A DNA stretch of 64,000 nt, from positions 27,809 through 91,808 of the forward strand of contig CAYQUO010000014.1 of assembly GCA_964420835.1 (NCBI GenBank), read 5' to 3'. This DNA is from CAYQUO01 sp964420835. Lineage in GTDB: Bacteria > Chloroflexota > Anaerolineae > Anaerolineales > Anaerolineaceae. Of this stretch, positions 1 through 8,683 are shown in pieces. The notes under the pieces are model-generated. The model was not told the DNA's origin and did not search any database. It saw only the letters and a list, made by a program, of their open reading frames with translations. The position numbers were made by a program, and so were the translations under genes. Each line of letters starts with the position of its first letter. The stretch's first letter is position 1.

Positions 1-33
1 GATAAGGCTGCTCATGATGCGTCCATTTTTGGC

Positions 34-1218
34 TTACATTCCCAACAGGCGGATAACCTGGCGGACCCGGTGGGCGTAGGTGTGCTCTGCCATCACGTAT
101 TCGTATGTACGGTCGACCATCTGCCTGCGGTAATCCTCGTCCTTCAACCGTTGGATGGCTTCCTCGATGTTGGAATGATCCTTGCGGACGGCGATGTAAT
201 GGACGTCGGGCTTGAGGATGTCGTTGTATCTTCCTTCGAGCAGCACCTGGCAGGTTTTGGTGCCGATGGGCTCGAAGTGGCGGGATGAGATGCACTTGCC
301 TGAAAAATGGAAGGGGACCTCCGTGAAGCAGGCCTGCTGCAGCTCGGCTAGGCTGGCGGCGGGGTGTTCCTCCAGGTAGCGGCGGGCGTTGTGGATGATA
401 TCGCCGGTGGGGTCCAGGTAGTAGGAGCCGGATTCGCCTCCAATGACGGCCTTGCAGTTCCTCAGGAAATTGGCCCACTGATGCCGGTCGATATTCCCGT
501 GGGAGATATCGGTAACGAGGCTCAAACGGCTGGAATCCCTTTCCATAAGGTGAATCAACTGATTCCGTTCATCGTCCCCAATAAACAGGGGATAGAGAGC
601 ACCCTTGAAACCGATATCGATGGGGCGATCAGTGCCCTCCGGCGGCGGTGAATACAAGCGGGGGTTCAGGGCATGGGGCACGGAAAACGCCCGGGTTGTC
701 GGGCAGGCGGAGTACAACAGTTCCGCGATATCTTGCGGCATCTGGCTGATTACAAAATCAGCCCCTGAGGCACGAAGAGAACGGAATTTCTCCTCCATTT
801 TGAAATATTCATTTCCAATGAAAACTGCAAGGCGTCCATGTCTTTTCTGAAAGAAGTGGAGAGCATGGAGCAACAATCCCATGCTGTCACCGGTTGCAGC
901 ATGCAGGATGATAATCAATTCATAGGTGGATATTTTTCGCAGGGCACGGTGATAAGCGACCAGATTGTTAATGTTCACGACATCCACATCGAGTTCGCTG
1001 TTCGCGCAAAAGGCTTCCTCCCAATCCACTGCATAGGACAGGGCACCGTAGCGCTGCCCCAGGAATGTGCTGGCCCAGCGAATTTTTTGCAGCCATTCCG
1101 GAAACCCGGCAAGTTCCCTGGGGATTCCCAAAAGACCCCGGGCGAGCGTATCACTAAAAAAGGCCCGCCAGCCGTAGCCGTTTCCGGATACCAATAATGT
1201 TTTCATTTGGCTGCTCAT
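34..1218 (-). CDS. Glycosyltransferase (CgeB-like, group 1)
   Basis: This 394-residue soluble protein has no signal peptide or membrane segment. The N-terminus (KTLLVSGNGYG) looks like a Rossmann-type sugar-transferase domain. The C-terminal third contains a glycosyltransferase-1 type acceptor/donor segment (around residues 305-340, SGKCISSRHFEPIGTKTCQ) as in CgeB-like transferases that work on surface polysaccharides. The ATG at 1218 overlaps the upstream epimerase stop codon as ATGA, which supports translational coupling; an internal ATG at 1206 is the alternative start. It is the last complete gene of the minus-strand polysaccharide operon in the window. Bases 7-15 again read as an ATG AGC AGC start, so a further gene may begin at the window edge. 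The donor and acceptor sugars cannot be inferred. Confidence 0.7.
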   Translation of the reverse strand: MSSQMKTLLVSGNGYGWRAFFSDTLARGLLGIPRELAGFPEWLQKIRWASTFLGQRYGALSYAVDWEEAFCANSELDVDVVNINNLVAYHRALRKISTYELIIILHAATGDSMGLLLHALHFFQKRHGRLAVFIGNEYFKMEEKFRSLRASGADFVISQMPQDIAELLYSACPTTRAFSVPHALNPRLYSPPPEGTDRPIDIGFKGALYPLFIGDDERNQLIHLMERDSSRLSLVTDISHGNIDRHQWANFLRNCKAVIGGESGSYYLDPTGDIIHNARRYLEEHPAASLAELQQACFTEVPFHFSGKCISSRHFEPIGTKTCQVLLEGRYNDILKPDVHYIAVRKDHSNIEEAIQRLKDEDYRRQMVDRTYEYVMAEHTYAHRVRQVIRLLGM

Positions 1219-2264
1219 GATGTTGCCAAGTGCCTTTCGTGGCGGTGAATGCAGCGCTCGATTCGGTCCATGTTTTTACGGGTCCACCCAATGGTTTGGG
1301 CCAGCCCATCGTGCAGGGTTGTTTTGGCTTCAAATCCCAGTTTTCGGCGGGTTTTTTCGGTGCTGCCGAAACGCCGGCCGGAATGGTCCCAGGGTCGGCG
1401 GGGCAGAAGTTGCACGCCTCCGGGGTTTCCGGTGAGTTCGTTGATGGTGTCAGCCAGCAGGCGAATGCTGGTCTCGATGCCGCTGGCCAGATTATACACT
1501 TCGCCGGGCTGGCCGTATTCGGCGCAGGCCAGCAGGCCGCGTACGATGTCTCCGACGAATACGAAGTCGCGGCTGGTCTCCCCGCCGCCTTCCAGCGGCA
1601 ACGGCTGGCCATGGAGGGCTTTGTAGATGAAAGTGGGGGTCACGTTGCGCCACACGGTGGCCGGGGTGCCGCGCCATTGTCCGGCTCCGAGCACCTCGCC
1701 GGGGCCATATACGTTCTGGAAGCGCGTCCGCACAGCCGGCACCTGGTGGTGATTGTAATAATAGACCATGTAAAACTCGCCAACGATCTTGGAGATGGAG
1801 TATGGGCTGTCCATGGTAATGGAGATAGGGGCGTCTTCCAAGGTGGCACTGGCTTCGTTGTAGGTCTTTTCAGCCACAGCACAGCCTGCCCCGGAATAGA
1901 CGACCTTTTTCACATTCTTAAAGAATTTAATATGCTCCAGAAGTTTCAGTGTTGTGAAGAGGTTGTTGTCATGATCGGCGATCGGGTTGTGCATGGAAGA
2001 CTGATTGCCATGGTAGGTACTGAGGTGGAAGATGTAGTCGTACTCGTCGATGATGCCATCCAGGATGGCGTCATCTGCAATGGAGCCGAGGGTGAAGCGG
2101 ATGCGCGCATCCTCCGGCAGATTGTCGCGCTCGGAGGAGAGCAGGTTGTCCACTACGTGGATGCTGCTGGCGCCCTCCTCCAACAGCCCAAGGACAAGGT
2201 TGCTACCGACGAAGCCGGCGCCGCCGGAGATAAGGAAAGAAGAGTTGCGAAAAGGGTTACTCAC
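1215..2264 (-). CDS. NAD-dependent sugar epimerase/dehydratase (extended SDR)
   Basis: This 349-residue extended short-chain dehydrogenase acts on nucleotide sugars. It has the NAD-binding GxxGxxG motif at residues 14-20 (GGAGFVG) and the catalytic Tyr-xxx-Lys at Y155/K159 (YSISK). The family includes UDP-glucose 4-epimerases and GDP/dTDP-hexose 4,6-dehydratases; sequence inspection does not separate these. Translation starts at a GTG (2264) preceded by AAGGAG about ten bases upstream. Its stop overlaps the start of the downstream glycosyltransferase by four bases. The gap upstream of its start contains the left end of a small inverted-repeat element, so its original promoter or operon link has probably been interrupted. 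Confidence 0.85.
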   Translation of the reverse strand: MSNPFRNSSFLISGGAGFVGSNLVLGLLEEGASSIHVVDNLLSSERDNLPEDARIRFTLGSIADDAILDGIIDEYDYIFHLSTYHGNQSSMHNPIADHDNNLFTTLKLLEHIKFFKNVKKVVYSGAGCAVAEKTYNEASATLEDAPISITMDSPYSISKIVGEFYMVYYYNHHQVPAVRTRFQNVYGPGEVLGAGQWRGTPATVWRNVTPTFIYKALHGQPLPLEGGGETSRDFVFVGDIVRGLLACAEYGQPGEVYNLASGIETSIRLLADTINELTGNPGGVQLLPRRPWDHSGRRFGSTEKTRRKLGFEAKTTLHDGLAQTIGWTRKNMDRIERCIHRHERHLATS

Positions 2265-2290
2265 TCAGGGAAGCTCCTTGCATATAAAAT

Positions 2291-2320
2291 ATAGACCATG
2301 GATGATGGACCATGGACCAT
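2291..2320 (+). repeat. Left imperfect inverted repeat of the S23 cassette
   Basis: The sequence starts ATAGACCATGGATGATGG and continues with another ACCATGGAC unit. It matches the reverse complement of 2906-2935 at 24 of 30 positions. It is also internally repetitive, with GACCATGG-like units spaced about 16 bases apart. Confidence 0.6.
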
Positions 2321-2392
2321 AATAATTGGCCATGGAAAATAACCATCGACCATGATTGGAAGACCAGGAGGGTTTTGGGATGATCTGGAGGT

Positions 2393-2824
2393 TTATTCAT
2401 CATCTTCCAGTAGATCAGATATGTCTGTTTCAGTTTGATAAGCAGCCATTTCTTCACGGATGCTAGTTTTGGGTTTTAGTGCCTTACGCATAGCCTGGAT
2501 TTTCCTTGCCAAGAGCTGGCTGTCCCGCTCTGCCTGTTCCAATTGTATGGATTCGATCTTGTACAACCGCTGCATTAGGCGGATACAGGCAATGGTTTCG
2601 ACCAGAGAGCGCAAGGCCATACCCAGGAAACGAACCTGTTCAGCATCACTCTGCCCAGTAGAGCCCTCTGCGATATTTAAGACGATTGAGGTGGCAGCCT
2701 TGCGTATTTGCACCTTCAGGTTGTTCTCTTCCTGGCGCGGCAGGTTGGAGGACAGTCGGTATACGGCGGCACAATATTCCATGCCCAGCTGCCAGACCTC
2801 GAGATTCTCAAACTTGTAGGTCAT
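2393..2824 (-). CDS. Four-helix-bundle protein, 23S rRNA intervening-sequence (S23) family
   Basis: This 143-residue, all-helical, acidic-tailed protein carries the family signature near the N-terminus (FENLEVWQLGMEY) and the central segment RKAATSIVLNIAEGS, typical of S23/IVP four-helix-bundle proteins. Family members are encoded in intervening sequences of some bacterial 23S rRNA genes or as free-standing genes; related proteins (Avd) serve diversity-generating retroelements. The function of stand-alone copies is unknown. The reading frame stays open 30 codons further upstream (to 2914), but that part is repeat-derived, so the ATG at 2824 that begins the conserved domain is preferred. The C-terminal tail ends in a run of acidic residues (DISDLLEDDE). 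No reverse transcriptase or rRNA is nearby. Confidence 0.8.
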   Translation of the reverse strand: MTYKFENLEVWQLGMEYCAAVYRLSSNLPRQEENNLKVQIRKAATSIVLNIAEGSTGQSDAEQVRFLGMALRSLVETIACIRLMQRLYKIESIQLEQAERDSQLLARKIQAMRKALKPKTSIREEMAAYQTETDISDLLEDDE

Positions 2825-2905
2825 TGTTTTCGTGTCAATCCAGTTGACTGCTGCTAAGGGGGGGATACTTAAACCACTATTACCCAGCCCAATCGTCCGC
2901 TGCCC

Positions 2906-2935
2906 ATCGTCCATGGTCCTAAGTCAATGGTCTAT
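2906..2935 (-). repeat. Right imperfect inverted repeat of the S23 cassette
   Basis: Read on the minus strand it begins ATAGACCATTGACTTAGG and contains ACCATGGAC. It is the inverted partner of 2291-2320. Its outer edge overlaps the TAA stop codon of the epimerase gene ending at 2935. Confidence 0.6.
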
Positions 2936-3873
2936 TACTTTTCCACCGGCTTCAGGTGGGTGAAGGTTTCCACCAGTTCGTGGGTTTTATACCATTGAAT
3001 GGCTTCGGCAACACCCTTCTTAAGCGGCGTGACGACCTTCCAGCCAAAATCCTGGTTGGTTTTTGAGGGGTCGAGCAGGATGGTGAAGGCATCGTCCGGA
3101 TTGCGCGGGCGAACCTCGACGTCCTGCTCCAGCCGGATGTTCATGGCCTGGATGGTGGCGTCGAAGAGTTCCTTGATGGCATAATCGCTGCCGGAGGAGA
3201 CGTGGTAAGCGCCCCGGTTTCCCTGGCCGTCTATGGCTTTCATCACCACGTCAATCAGGTCCTGAACATAGATGAAATCCCGGCGGGTGTCCATGACAAA
3301 GCAGCCTTTGCTGGCAGTCAGGCGTTGGTAGAAGGAGGGCAGAGGCCCGCTGACGTTGCGCGGGCCGTAGGCGTTGGCCAGGCGGAAGGATATAGCATCC
3401 AGCGTGCTCAGGAAAACGTAGTTCTCGCCGGCCGTTTTGCTGATGGCGTAACTGCTCTCAACAGCCCGCAACGGGTGGTTAAGGGTAATGGGCTGCTCGA
3501 TGGGGTGCAGGCCATAGCAAAGTGCAGTTTGGAAATAAATGAGGCGGCGGACACCATTGCGCTCTGATGCCTTGATAATAACCGTGGTCCCCAATGCGTT
3601 GGTGCGGGCATCTTCAACCCAATTATTGGGGTCCTTGTAGGAGGCGGCAGCATGGGCGACCACCTCAGGTTTGAAATTTGTAAAGAGGTTGTTAACCAGG
3701 GCTTCGTCGGCGATGGTTCCTTCAATGATCTGCAGCCCTGGGCGGGGCGCCAGATTATCGTGACGACCGGTGGCATAGTTGTCAATAACAAGCACCTCGT
3801 CACCTCGCAAGAGGAGCCTGTCAGCCAGGTGGGAACCGATAAACCCAGCCCCGCCAGTGATCAATACCTTCAT
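2935..3873 (-). CDS. NAD-dependent sugar epimerase/dehydratase (extended SDR)
   Basis: This 312-residue protein is a second extended SDR for nucleotide sugars. The Rossmann motif TGGAGFIG lies near residues 6-13 and YAISK provides the catalytic Tyr/Lys near residues 142-146. It is about the length of UDP-glucose 4-epimerase/GalE-like enzymes. The ATG at 3873 is chosen because an AAAGGAG ribosome site sits eight bases upstream; the GTG at 3882 is too close to that site. It follows the asparagine-synthetase-like gene by 21 bases, probably in the same transcript. The exact sugar reaction is not determinable. Confidence 0.85.
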   Translation of the reverse strand: MKVLITGGAGFIGSHLADRLLLRGDEVLVIDNYATGRHDNLAPRPGLQIIEGTIADEALVNNLFTNFKPEVVAHAAASYKDPNNWVEDARTNALGTTVIIKASERNGVRRLIYFQTALCYGLHPIEQPITLNHPLRAVESSYAISKTAGENYVFLSTLDAISFRLANAYGPRNVSGPLPSFYQRLTASKGCFVMDTRRDFIYVQDLIDVVMKAIDGQGNRGAYHVSSGSDYAIKELFDATIQAMNIRLEQDVEVRPRNPDDAFTILLDPSKTNQDFGWKVVTPLKKGVAEAIQWYKTHELVETFTHLKPVEK

Positions 3874-3894
3874 GAAACTCACTCCTTTCCGAAC

Positions 3895-5379
3895 TTACTT
3901 GTCAAAATAGTGCTGGCACCAGGTTTCGATCGAGTATAGTGCCCAGGTTTTCCGGTCCATGGTCGTATGCTGAAAAGGATCCAGGCCCTGGATGACCTTG
4001 CGACTGGCAAGGGAAGACAACACCGGCTTCAACTGGTCCCATTTCCAATTCTGGTAAGGGACGGGGAACCCCATCTTATCGTAGCGCATGCGCACCTTCT
4101 CAGGCAGGATGCCCTTGAGGGCTTCGCGCAGCATATACTTGGGGATGGGCGCCCGATCCTCCGGGCGGACGGAACAGGCATACTCAACAATGTTGTGGTC
4201 CATCAGCGGGCTCACCGGCTCCACACCTGTAAACCTGCCCACAGACTCGTCCACCCACAGGATGGCTGGAAGGCCGATTAGCAGGTTGATGCGGTGGATG
4301 TTATTCTCCACGCAATCCTTCTGGTCCCAGATGTCCAACACCCGCCTGGTGGCGTACAAAATATCTTCCCCGCGGGCCAGCAGACCCCCGGTAAAGGTGG
4401 CAAAACCGCTGCCGAGCACCTTGTCGATCATTGGCTCGTAGCGCACCATGTACCGGTCTCGGTTTAGGCGGCGGGCAGACTCGGCCAGGGTGAAGACGAT
4501 GGTATTCCAATTGTAACCGAGAAAGATCTCGTCGCCGCCCTCGCCGGTGAAGCTGTAGCGGTAACCCTGGCGGGCAGCCTCCTCTGCTATGATGGACTGG
4601 GGAATCAGGCCCAGACCGGCGCAGGGATCCGGCAACATCTCTGGCAGGTGGGCCAGTTTTTCCTGGAAGTTCATTTCATTGATCTGCAGGGGGACATGCT
4701 TGTGGGGCCTGCCGGGCTGGGAGACAACCGTTTCAATGTAGTCCAATTCGGAATAGCCCTCCTCGGAATAGAAGCCGGAGAAACACACCGTTGGCTGGGC
4801 CAGCAGCGTGGCGGTGCTGGAATCGATGCCCCCGCTGAGGTAACTGGTGAAAGGCGCTCCGCTGATGAGGCCCAGACGGAACTGCACGGCATCACGGACA
4901 AGTTCGAGCAGATGGTGCGGATCGAATGTGCCGTGGCCGAACTGCGGCTGCCAGTATTTCTCACGTTTTACGCCAGCTTTATTGATGGTGGTGATCTCAC
5001 CGGGCAGGACGCGCTTGACGTTTAGAAAGAAGGTTTCATCGGAAAACGGAAGTTGGAAGGCCATGTAATCGGTGAGGATGTACTCCCAGTTCGGGGCGGT
5101 CTTTACGTTCTTTGCCAGCCAGGCCAGGTCCGTGGAAAGGGTGAGCGTGTGATCATGAACGTGGTAAAAGATGCTGCGCCCACCGATGCGGTCGCGGAAG
5201 ATGTTCACTTTGCCATCTTGGCAAAAGTAACCGGCGAACTCACCGCGCGAATTGAGCACATCCTTCCGCTGGATGAGGTCCAGGGCGTTCAGACTGGAAA
5301 TGCCGATGACCTGGCTCTCGGCCTGTGGGATGGCATCCAGGTCGATGGCTTTGCGAATTTCCCTGCTCTTGTCAATCAT
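3895..5379 (-). CDS. Asparagine-synthetase-like protein lacking the glutaminase nucleophile
   Basis: This 494-residue protein has a PP-loop ATP pyrophosphatase domain with SGGIDSS at about residues 182-188, followed by a full asparagine-synthetase C-terminal region. The N-terminal class II glutaminase domain is shortened. The family normally begins Met-Cys-Gly with Cys1 as nucleophile; here the chain starts MIDKSREIRK and joins the domain near RDRIGGRSIFY, so no catalytic Cys is available. The start is well supported by GAGGAG eight bases before the ATG, so the truncation is not a start-calling artefact. It probably uses ammonia or amidates a sugar or uronate in the polysaccharide pathway, as asparagine-synthase homologues in such clusters are thought to do. 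Confidence 0.75.
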   Translation of the reverse strand: MIDKSREIRKAIDLDAIPQAESQVIGISSLNALDLIQRKDVLNSRGEFAGYFCQDGKVNIFRDRIGGRSIFYHVHDHTLTLSTDLAWLAKNVKTAPNWEYILTDYMAFQLPFSDETFFLNVKRVLPGEITTINKAGVKREKYWQPQFGHGTFDPHHLLELVRDAVQFRLGLISGAPFTSYLSGGIDSSTATLLAQPTVCFSGFYSEEGYSELDYIETVVSQPGRPHKHVPLQINEMNFQEKLAHLPEMLPDPCAGLGLIPQSIIAEEAARQGYRYSFTGEGGDEIFLGYNWNTIVFTLAESARRLNRDRYMVRYEPMIDKVLGSGFATFTGGLLARGEDILYATRRVLDIWDQKDCVENNIHRINLLIGLPAILWVDESVGRFTGVEPVSPLMDHNIVEYACSVRPEDRAPIPKYMLREALKGILPEKVRMRYDKMGFPVPYQNWKWDQLKPVLSSLASRKVIQGLDPFQHTTMDRKTWALYSIETWCQHYFDK

Positions 5380-5484
5380 GGTTCACTACTCCTCTGTGTC
5401 CAGCAGTGTTGATTCCCGGAAACCAGTAACCCGTTGAATCTGACCGCGGTGGTTGATCATCCTTATTTATTAAATTATTGTTCG

Positions 5485-6591
5485 TCAGTAACCCTTCAGA
5501 TTCTTGTCGGCGGGGTTGTCCAAAATGATCTGGCGGATTTTATTAGCGGCCTGCCCGTCCCCGTAAACCGGTGGGCGGGAGCCGGTTGGCCGCCAATGGT
5601 TAACGGCATCGACGATGGCCTGCGAGTCCACGCCCACCAGGCGGTTCCAGCCGAGGGCTACTGTTTCCATCCACTCGGTTTCCTCGCGCAATGTGATGCA
5701 GCGCACACCAGCCCAGTAGGCTTCCTTCTGAACGCCGCCGGAATCGGTGAGGATGCAGTCGGCATTCGCCTCCAGTTGCAGCATCTCCAGGTAACCCACC
5801 GGGTCCACCAAGTGGATGTTGGCGGCCGGCTGCAGGCCCTGCTGCAGAGCTGCCTTGCGGGTGCGCGGGTGCAGCGGCAGGACAACGGGAAGGTCCAGCA
5901 TCCCCAGGCCCCGGAGGATGGCTGCCAGCCGGGCGGGATTGTCGGTGTTGGCCGCCCGGTGTATGGTTGCCAGGGCATACGCCTGTGGCTGGAGGCCCAG
6001 CCTGGCGATGACATCCATCTGTGCTGCAGCAATGGGCAGGAAGTATTGCATGGCATCGGCCATTACATCTCCAACGATGTGCACACCACGGGTGATACCT
6101 TCGGCGGCCAGGTTGTCCACGGCCGCCTGGGCAGGGCAAAAGAGCACTTCGGCGACGTGGTCGGCCAGGACCCGGTTCACTTCCTCCGGCATCTTGCGGT
6201 TGAAGGATCGCAGACCAGCCTCCACGTGGGCCACAGGCACCTGCAGCTTTGCTGCGACCAGGGCGCCGGCCAGGGTGGAGTTGGTGTCTCCGTAGACCAG
6301 TAGCCAATCTGGCTTCTCAGCCAGCAGAACCTTCTCTATTCCGGTGAGCATGCGGGCGGTCTGCCCGGCGTGGGTGCCGCTGCCGACGCCCAGGTGGATC
6401 TCCGGCGGGGGCAGGCCGAGTTGCTGGAAGAAGACACCGGACATGTTGTCATCATAGTGCTGGCCGGTGTGCAGGAGGATCTCGCGGCAGTGCGGACGCA
6501 GGGCGCGTGAGACCATGGCCGCCTTGATGAACTGCGGCCGGGCACCAACGACACTGATTATCTTTCTCTGATTTTCCACCTGGCTCATCAT
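5485..6591 (-). CDS. wecB: UDP-N-acetylglucosamine 2-epimerase (non-hydrolysing)
   Basis: This 368-residue cytoplasmic enzyme interconverts UDP-GlcNAc and UDP-ManNAc, or the corresponding 2,3-diacetamido uronates as in WbpI. Family motifs are intact: VVGARPQFIKAA at the N-terminus, GDTNSTLAGALVA, HVEAGLRSF with PEEVNR, and TDSGGVQKEA with REETEW near the C-terminus. The length is normal. Because the same cluster holds WbpA/B/E/D-like genes (21738-25743), a WbpI-type role on UDP-2,3-diacetamido-glucuronate is a reasonable alternative to classical WecB. Two tandem ATGs are present at 6591 and 6588. Confidence 0.9.
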   Translation of the reverse strand: MMSQVENQRKIISVVGARPQFIKAAMVSRALRPHCREILLHTGQHYDDNMSGVFFQQLGLPPPEIHLGVGSGTHAGQTARMLTGIEKVLLAEKPDWLLVYGDTNSTLAGALVAAKLQVPVAHVEAGLRSFNRKMPEEVNRVLADHVAEVLFCPAQAAVDNLAAEGITRGVHIVGDVMADAMQYFLPIAAAQMDVIARLGLQPQAYALATIHRAANTDNPARLAAILRGLGMLDLPVVLPLHPRTRKAALQQGLQPAANIHLVDPVGYLEMLQLEANADCILTDSGGVQKEAYWAGVRCITLREETEWMETVALGWNRLVGVDSQAIVDAVNHWRPTGSRPPVYGDGQAANKIRQIILDNPADKNLKGY

Positions 6592-6615
6592 TCTTATTCA
6601 GATTATGAACCCAAT

Positions 6616-8619
6616 CTATTGCAACCGGTCCTGGCAGGATCGGATATCATACAGCCGGCGGAATTCGGATGTTCGCCTGGCTTTTACTTCCTCCACCAGT
6701 TGCACGCAGGGTTGTTCAAGAAGTACCTGGTATTTTGGGCCGGCCTGGTCCCAGTATTTGTCATCGAGATAGATATAGTCAAAACCAGCCTGGCGGATGG
6801 TGGCAGGGTCGGGGGCTTCAACCAAGTTCTCCCATTGCGGCTTGCTGACGTACCAGGTTTCGTTGGAATTGGTGTAGCGGCCGAAGATTGTGGGAGCACG
6901 CGGGGCGATGGGGTCGAACACCAGGGCGTCCGGTTCGAGCCGGTCCCAGTACTTTTGGATCATGCGGGCGTCCAGAGTGTCGATGAATGTCGAATAGATC
7001 GGCCTGGGAGCCGCCAACAGTTCGAAGCCGAAGAGAACCAGCCCGCCAAATATCGTAAAAAGGACGGCAGACCCAACCAGGATGCGGAACACATCTCCCC
7101 GGCGGGCGGCGATGAAAGGTAAATAGATGAACCCCGCCGCAGACAGGCTGAGCAGGCTGCTTTGAACCCTGGTCAGGGCGGTGGGCCCGGCTGAGCCCGT
7201 GTATTGGACAAAGGCCAGCAAAATTGCCAGTACGGACCAGGCAAAACCAGTGACCAGGTACCAGTGGCCGGAGCGGAAGGCCTTGAACGCTAGGATGACC
7301 GCAACCGGCAGGCCGGCCAGCAACACGGCATTCGTTTCAAAGAAAAGCACCAACAGGTGCCAGGGGTTGGTCAATTCGAGGTACCCCAGGTGGCTGGAGA
7401 GGAGCGCCGGAGGCCAGCGCAACTGGAACCCGCCGCTGAAGTAGGAGCCCGATGCCGCAGCCGGAAAGAAGAGGCTGCCCAGTGTATCCTTAAACACCCC
7501 AGTGATCACGCCCCCCTGGACCAACGAGATGAGGCCGGCGGCAAGGGCGGCGATGAACCATTTCTGGAACGACGCTGGGATGAATCGGCGCCGGATGATA
7601 ATGTACGCCAGGCTGACCAGCACCAGGCCGACGCAGAAGGTGAGGAAGGCCACCTCGTTGCTGATGGCATAAACGGAAAGCAGAAGCGCCGTCAAGGCGC
7701 CGCCGCGCCAGCCACGCCACTGGTTGTAGGTGAGCAGGAGCAGGGCGCCGGTGATGGCAGAGACGGCGCCTTCGCCTGCCTGGAAGACCCAGATGGTGGG
7801 GGAATAGGTGCCGCTCATGTAGGCAAAGGGGAAAGCCCACTCGGCACCGGATTCGATGGGGAAGCCTCCGGTGAGGACGGAAATGAAGTCCGGACCGAGT
7901 CCGGCGCTGGATCCGATGAGGTGAATGGAAGGGGAAATCTGCTCCAATAGTTTTACCGGCAGGAGCAGCAGCCCCCAGCGGGCGCCGCAGCCGAAAAGAC
8001 CGATGATGACTGCAAGGAAGCCGAAGAAACTGCTGCGGGTGATGCGGCGGGTGAAGAGGCCGCCAAGGACGAGGGCCAGCGCCATGCCAAAGCCGCGCAC
8101 AAGGTCCAGGGCGGTCCAGACGAAGAGATCCCCGATGCGCATGACCTGGGCGGAGAATAGGAGCGTGGTGTAGTGGTAGTTGAAATCCTTCGCCGGGTCA
8201 AGGGCAAAACGAGGCGGGATGGCACCGGCGGCCAGGATGGAAGCCATGGGCAGGTTTTGGTAGTCGTCCAGGATGGCCAGGCCGCGCCCGACGGCGAAGA
8301 GAACGTAGCCCAGCAGGAGCAGGCCGAGTAACTGGAGGGGTTGGATGGGGATGCCGACCAGGCAGTGCCGGGTTTTGTTAACAGCCAGGGAAAGGGCCAG
8401 CCCGGCGAAGAATATCACCCCCGCCGCCAGCCAGAAGGCCGGCAGGGCGCCCAGCAAGCGCCCGAGCAGGTTGGACAGCCAGACCTGCAACACGAGCCCA
8501 AGGCCGATGCCTGCCAGCAACTGCTCGTGCCGGCGCAGGTTGAAGGCGCCCCGGGCCAGCCAAGTACCCCCGAGAGCCCACAGAAGGCCCCAAATAACCA
8601 ATTTGATTTCAGCGATCAT
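6616..8619 (-). CDS. Large polytopic membrane protein, probable GT-C-type glycosyltransferase
   Basis: This 667-residue protein has many hydrophobic helices over residues 1-550 and a C-terminal soluble tail of about 120 residues containing DPIAPRAPTIFGRYTN and YIYLDDKYWD. The pattern of a membrane bundle plus a distal soluble domain, and its place in a polysaccharide operon, resemble GT-C (family 39-like) transferases that use lipid-linked sugars, but I see no diagnostic catalytic motif. The start at 8619 has AAGGGA seven bases upstream. It lies 24 bases upstream of wecB. It could also be a polymerase (Wzy-like) or a protein of unknown function. Confidence 0.65.
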   Translation of the reverse strand: MIAEIKLVIWGLLWALGGTWLARGAFNLRRHEQLLAGIGLGLVLQVWLSNLLGRLLGALPAFWLAAGVIFFAGLALSLAVNKTRHCLVGIPIQPLQLLGLLLLGYVLFAVGRGLAILDDYQNLPMASILAAGAIPPRFALDPAKDFNYHYTTLLFSAQVMRIGDLFVWTALDLVRGFGMALALVLGGLFTRRITRSSFFGFLAVIIGLFGCGARWGLLLLPVKLLEQISPSIHLIGSSAGLGPDFISVLTGGFPIESGAEWAFPFAYMSGTYSPTIWVFQAGEGAVSAITGALLLLTYNQWRGWRGGALTALLLSVYAISNEVAFLTFCVGLVLVSLAYIIIRRRFIPASFQKWFIAALAAGLISLVQGGVITGVFKDTLGSLFFPAAASGSYFSGGFQLRWPPALLSSHLGYLELTNPWHLLVLFFETNAVLLAGLPVAVILAFKAFRSGHWYLVTGFAWSVLAILLAFVQYTGSAGPTALTRVQSSLLSLSAAGFIYLPFIAARRGDVFRILVGSAVLFTIFGGLVLFGFELLAAPRPIYSTFIDTLDARMIQKYWDRLEPDALVFDPIAPRAPTIFGRYTNSNETWYVSKPQWENLVEAPDPATIRQAGFDYIYLDDKYWDQAGPKYQVLLEQPCVQLVEEVKARRTSEFRRLYDIRSCQDRLQ

Positions 8620-8683
8620 TAATCCATTCCCTTGTGACTATCCTTGCGATTTTCTGAATTGCCATTGAAGATACACAAAACCA

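Larger units (their letters stand above)
2291..2935. mobile_element. S23/four-helix-bundle cassette with imperfect terminal inverted repeats
   Basis: A 645-bp unit is inserted between two sugar-epimerase genes. It contains a single minus-strand gene of the 23S rRNA intervening-sequence-protein (four-helix bundle) family. Its ends are a roughly 30-bp inverted repeat built from GACCATGG-type units, with 24 of 30 positions matching by eye between 2291-2320 and the reverse complement of 2906-2935. Further degenerate copies of the unit lie just inside the left end (2326-2355). No transposase is present, so if mobile it would be non-autonomous. The right end reaches into the stop codon of the upstream gene. 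Confidence 0.45.

Noticed and set aside
1230..2294. Long plus-strand open frame of 354 codons opposite the epimerase gene
   Set aside because: It is antisense to a gene with intact SDR motifs and has no domain or ribosome site of its own; an effect of GC-rich codon use.
2281..2360. Clustered GACCATGG units considered as a CRISPR array or regulatory iteron
   Set aside because: Units are degenerate, unevenly spaced and without spacers of constant length; the inverted partner at 2906-2935 fits an element end better.
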